From Ministeria vibrans ATCC 50519 (lineage: Eukaryota > Opisthokonta > Filasterea): a stretch of DNA of 35,029 nucleotides. Shown here piece by piece: positions 31,770 to 35,029 of the stretch (its first letter is position 1; the number at the start of each line of letters is the position of its first letter). The stretch covers positions 10,457-45,485 of the forward strand of contig CALSCP010001463.1 in the NCBI GenBank assembly GCA_943704425.1, in the 5' to 3' direction. The notes beneath the pieces were generated by a model that was given only the letters and a program-made list of their open reading frames with translations, had not been told where the DNA came from and searched no databases. Both the position numbers and the translations under genes were made by a program.

Positions 31770-32092
31770 TTTCCGATGAATTTTCCGATCGGAATCCGAT
31801 CATCAGACAGTCCGATTTCCAATAAATCTCAAGTCCTGTCCGATGAATCGAATTTTCCGATCAAATCCGATCAAACCCGATAAATCCGATCAAATCCGAT
31901 CGAATCCGATAAATCCGATCAAATCCGATGATTTCCAATTGTCCGATGATCGAATCCGATAAATCCGATCAAATCCGATCAAATCCGATAAATCCGATCA
32001 AATCCGATGATTTCCAATTGTCCGATGATCGAATCCGATTTCCGATCAAAAAACCTTGTCCGATATCGAAATCCGATATCGGAAATCGAAGG
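31770..32092 (+). repeat. TCCGAT-based tandem repeat
   Basis: About two dozen TCCGAT hexamers occur in a 9-11-base unit, AAATCCGAT(C)(A). A higher-order unit including GATTTCCAATTGTCCGATGA appears twice (about 31928 and 32008). The flanks hold diverged copies such as TTTTCCGATC and ATCCGATATCGG. It fills most of the 498-bp spacer between the phosphoesterase and cupin genes, both minus-strand, and shows no coding signal. Confidence 0.9.
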
Positions 32093-32151
32093 AATGAGGA
32101 ATCACTGAATTATTTAATATGTAGTACGGTTCCAATACAATAACAAATAAT

Positions 32152-34379
32152 TTATTCAAAGACAAAAACGTACAAATGGGCGTTGGTGGACGCCGTGTTG
32201 GTGAGGAACAGTGTAGCACCCTGAGGCACATATACAACGGAGTCGCGCTCGACGGACTTGTCCTTGATTTCCGTGGCCTGGGCGCCCTCCACCTTCATGT
32301 CAAGGGGTGCGTCGGCGTTGAGGGTGAGCACAATCCAGTCGGCGGCTGCAGTGATAGCAGGGTCGCCCAGCGGCGCGTCCAGCGGCACCCGGAGCACACC
32401 CCCATCACTGGGCACGTCCACCTTCCACCCTGCGCGTCCCTTCAATGTCTCCGAAGGCACACGATCGCCCCCACATCGTCCGCCACTGAACAGACTCAGA
32501 GTCGGGCTCTTCTCAACACTGGCAAAGGTCACACAGGTACGTGCGGCGGGGCCTGCTGCGCGCACCAGATAGTCCCAGAGTACCTGAGGATCAGAGACCT
32601 TCTTTTCACGGATGGCATCAACAATCGTGTGCTTGTCGGCAATGGGATCAACAATGGCGGCAATGGCGGCGTCGTCGCGAGGATTGGCGCGTCCATTGAA
32701 GCGCAGCGTAACATAAGTGGAGGTTGCAGAGGCGCCCACGGCGAGCATCGAGTGAGGCGACCGCCGTGCGCCATAGTACACGTCGCCCGCCTGCAGACGC
32801 GCGCGCACTGGCACGTGCGTGCGTACATTGACTGTGTCAGAGGGATCCAGGGTAACACTTTCATCGGGAAGCATTGTCGCCTCAAACTCACCGCCCGTCA
32901 CAACCATTATTTCCTCGTCGAGATGCGAGTGGATACGATGGACGAGCGTGTGCCGGCGCTGGTTGATTCCGTACGCCTCCATGAAACGCACGCGGCTGCT
33001 CGTGCGCGTGAACGCTGTGTTGACACACATCCCGTTCTTGTCCAGTCGACAGTAGAGTGGCGGTGTGCGCTCAACCATCTGCGAGTGAGTTGTGTGGAAA
33101 AAGTGAGTGAACAAGAGAGGAATACTATAATGTTCTACGATTAAAAAGATACCGCTTGTGCAACGAGTTTGGACGTAACGACAAAGGGAGGAGACTGCTG
33201 CTTGGAAGGGGACTTGCGTGAGTGGTCCTGGATGACACGCACAATGCGAAAAGGCCAGTCGGTTTCGCGCCCCAGTGCCTCGCCGCCCTCTCCCGTGCCA
33301 TCGGAAGCCGTGTTGTGCGGGGGCCAGCCGTTGACAAGGTTGTTGGTGTGCTGGAGGGGGCCGGTGTAGTGGTCTACGCGCGGATGGATGTTCGTGTCAA
33401 CGGGTGTGACGGCGGGGATCACAGGGGGCAGTTGGCGGCGGGGTGGACCGCCGTGGTGTTGGGGTGTGCGGATGGAGCACGAGACGGGCACAAAGCGAGC
33501 AATGGAAAAGTGTACGGGGGTAGCGCCTGTGTTCACCAGACGCCGCACCGTGTCGCTGTGCAGCAGTGCCACGGTAGGGCCCGTCAGCGTGCGCAGGTGC
33601 TCCTGAAGGCGCAGTGGTGGCGGTGATGCGGAGGTGCTCTGTGCGTCTGCGGTGGGTTCGGGAAATGCAGTGAGTTGGATGCGCTCGTCGAGTGTCCACT
33701 CGTGCGACTCGGCGACCACTTGTACCGAGGCGCCAGGGCCCACAACCACTGCGGTGATGGGTGTTTTGGTGCACTCGGGCGAGTCCTGGTCAAAGAAAAA
33801 GACAGTCTGATGGCCAGGTGCAACCGAGCGCTGTTCGACCGCCACAATAAGGAGGGGGTCGACGGAGGAGAGAGCCATCACAGCCTTGAGCAACTCCTCT
33901 TGCTGTGCAAACTCGGCGCACTTGCGCATGTACGCAGCACATGCGTGCGGGACGGGAGGTTCGGATGGAATGCCGTCGTGAAGACGGACCTTGTCCCATT
34001 TCGTCCAAGTAGCACTGTCAAGCGACGCCAGCGAAGCGGATATGGCTTGCACGCCGTCCTTTGCAAAGTCCTGGGGTGTTGCGCGTTGTTCTTCGTCCGG
34101 AGGAGGCGAAGAGACTGATTCCGGATGTGCGCTGTGTTGTTGTTGTTGTTGTTGCTGTTGTTGTTGCTGTTGTTGTTGCTGTTGTGGGAGCTGTTGCTGT
34201 TGTGGGTGCTGCTCGGGGTTTGCGTGCGGAGAGTGGGGTGTGGTGGGAGGGCGTGGGGGCGGCGATGGTGGTGGTGTAGTGAGTGGCGCACGGAAATCAG
34301 TGTGGCCCGGGCCCATCAGCATGTACACGAGGACCACCATAACGATCAAGGCCAGTATTCGTCGCCGGGCGGGGGGCAT
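32152..34379 (-). CDS. Membrane-anchored cupin-domain protein of unknown function
   Basis: Minus-strand exons 34379-33153 and 33078-32152 join in phase 0 (donor GTATCT, acceptor CTCGCAG) to give 717 residues. The start MPPARRRILALIVMVVLVYM is a short basic tail and one membrane helix (about residues 7-23), so the rest should be lumenal or extracellular. Next comes a Pro- and Gln-rich stalk with a polyGln run of mixed CAA/CAG codons. A middle region of about 280 residues is unrecognised. The second exon carries a cupin core: HRIHSHLDEEIMVVTGG supplies His459, His461 and Glu465 of motif 1, and GDVYYGARRSPHS fits motif 2 with its His, so a metal site is possible. The second exon begins exactly with ATG, so it could also be a separate soluble protein of 308 residues. 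I join the two because the frame runs cleanly into a donor. It is divergent from LSM1 across 103 bp. Confidence 0.66.
34136..34206 (-). repeat. CAA/CAG repeat encoding polyglutamine in the cupin protein
   Basis: Mixed CAA and CAG codons give a broken polyGln run in the stalk region. The mixture argues for selection or slow decay rather than recent pure-triplet expansion. Confidence 0.9.
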
Positions 34380-34482
34380 GGTTGTGGCGAGAAAAATTGA
34401 TAAAGCGTAAAAGCGACAAAATGATTAATAATTTCAAATTTTGTTGATTTAATTGTAGTTGAAGAGACGGGCATAGCCAGAA
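34380..34482. promoter_or_regulatory. Short divergent promoter, cupin gene / LSM1
   Basis: A 103-bp spacer lies between opposite start codons, with an AT-rich centre (GATTAATAATTTCAAATTTT, about 34423-34442). It has the same size and composition as the other two short divergent spacers. Confidence 0.55.
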
Positions 34483-35029
34483 ATGTCAACTTATTTACCG
34501 GGAACCGCCAGCTTGATCGATGAAGTGGACAGTAAGCAGAAAAAAAAAAACAATTGCGATTTTTTCATGAGTGCAGTGTTGTAAGGAGCCTCAGGGCTAT
34601 GCAAGAGGGGTTGGGTGGTTGGTTAGAGAGTGGATGAGGGCGAGGGTACAAGAAAAAGGGGAAAGAGAGAGAGAGGGAGAGAGAGAGAGTGAGTGAGTGA
34701 GTGAGTGAGAGAGAGAGAGCAAGCAGCTTTTTGTCGTCGGTTTAAAGAGCTCTTGTTGAGGGAGAGGAATGACGTAAAGCATGCCATGCTGAGTGTTGTG
34801 TGTCTGTGTCGTCTGTCTTGGCGGGTGGGTGGGAGTGGCGGTTGCGGTAACGGTCTTGCTGCATTGCAGAGAAGCTGATGGTGGTGCTGCGCGACGGACG
34901 CAAGTTGATCGGCTATTTGCGCTCCTTTGATCAGTTTGGTACGTGCTGGGGTGGCGAGCCAGGGTGGTTGTCTTGACTCTACGCGGGGTGTGTTTGTGTG
35001 TGTGTGTGTTTTTTTTTTTTTGCAGCCAA
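34483..35029 (+). CDS. LSM1: LSM1, cytoplasmic Lsm1-7 mRNA-decay ring subunit (partial, cut by window end)
   Basis: Exons 34483-34531 and 34870-34938, and the first four bases of exon 3 (35026-35029), encode MSTYLPGTASLIDEVDKK, then LMVVLRDGRKLIGYLRSFDQF and A. The PGTASLI...DKK start is specific to LSM1 within the Sm/Lsm family, and VVLRDGRKLIGYLRSFDQFAN is its Sm1 motif with RNA-binding residues. Lsm1-7 binds oligoadenylated 3' ends and promotes decapping in the cytoplasm. Intron 1 (34532-34869) holds a (GA)n tract around 34665-34720; intron 2 (34939-35025) ends in (GT)n and T-12 before GCAG. The Sm2 motif and C-terminal tail lie beyond the window. Confidence 0.93.

Noticed and set aside
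31654-31803. Upstream extension of the phosphoesterase start with a Cys-Val repeat
   Set aside because: The extension is a translation of the (CA)n microsatellite; the ATG at 31653 gives a normal type II membrane topology.
31928-32143. Plus-strand open frame in the TCCGAT repeat (Ser-Asp-Pro-Ile repeats)
   Set aside because: It is a product of the tandem repeat; there is no start context and no conservation beyond the repeat unit.
1-35029. tRNA or rRNA genes, CRISPR arrays, bacterial operons or insertion sequences
   Set aside because: No cloverleaf-type B-box sequence, rRNA segment, regularly spaced direct repeats or transposase was seen; intron structure shows a eukaryotic nuclear sequence. 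A tRNAscan-SE run would settle the tRNA question.

Overview
The window is nuclear DNA of a unicellular eukaryote with a compact genome: 16 recognisable protein genes in 35 kb, lying on both strands. Genes are split by many short GT-AG introns, mostly about 55-190 nt. Coding DNA is GC-rich and spacers are AT-rich, full of (AAT)n, (CA)n, (GA)n and poly-A/T runs. CYRI (FAM49), NELF-C/D, a SETD3-type methyltransferase and a brevin together suggest an Amorphea-type protist (holozoan, amoebozoan or relative). That placement is inference, and I do not name a species. Exon joins were chosen by splice consensus, reading phase and remembered family sequence; no transcript evidence was available.

Layout. 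1-1.46 kb: decayed non-LTR retrotransposon on the minus strand, plus a repeat that recurs near 14 kb beside an 18-base N gap. 1.7-3.2 kb: SETD3 (+). 3.3-4.8 kb: class 3 lipase with a polyglutamine tract (-). 4.9-7.4 kb: CYRI (+), with a GA-rich minisatellite in intron 6. 7.9-9.6 kb: unrecognised multi-pass membrane protein (-). 10.0-12.2 kb: NELF-C/D (+). 12.4-13.5 kb: AKR7-type aldo/keto reductase (+). 14.3-15.8 kb: GATA-finger protein (+). 16.1-17.2 kb: MRTO4 with an apparent +1 frameshift (+). 17.3-18.2 kb: VAMP/brevin (-). 18.3-22.2 kb: NOL6/UTP22 (-). 22.3-24.2 kb: serine hydroxymethyltransferase, probably mitochondrial (+). 24.8-26.0 kb: secreted GH43-like glycosidase (+). 26.1-29.6 kb: chaperonin CCT1/TCP1-alpha in 12 exons (-). 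30.0-31.7 kb: type II membrane metallophosphoesterase (-). 31.7-32.1 kb: TCCGAT-rich tandem repeat. 32.2-34.4 kb: membrane-anchored cupin protein (-). 34.5 kb to the end: first part of LSM1 (+).

The genes are mostly independent housekeeping genes, not one pathway. Two small themes recur: ribosome biogenesis (MRTO4, NOL6) and mRNA synthesis or decay (NELF-C/D, LSM1). Three gene pairs start divergently from spacers of only about 100 bp (lipase/CYRI, NOL6/SHMT, cupin/LSM1), so shared promoters are likely. I found no coherent new multi-gene system. The best leads are the unrecognised membrane protein, the membrane-anchored cupin protein with an ATG exactly at its splice acceptor, the MRTO4 frameshift, the related GA-rich minisatellites in two distant introns, and the GC-rich block ending in A-33 inside TCP1 intron 2.
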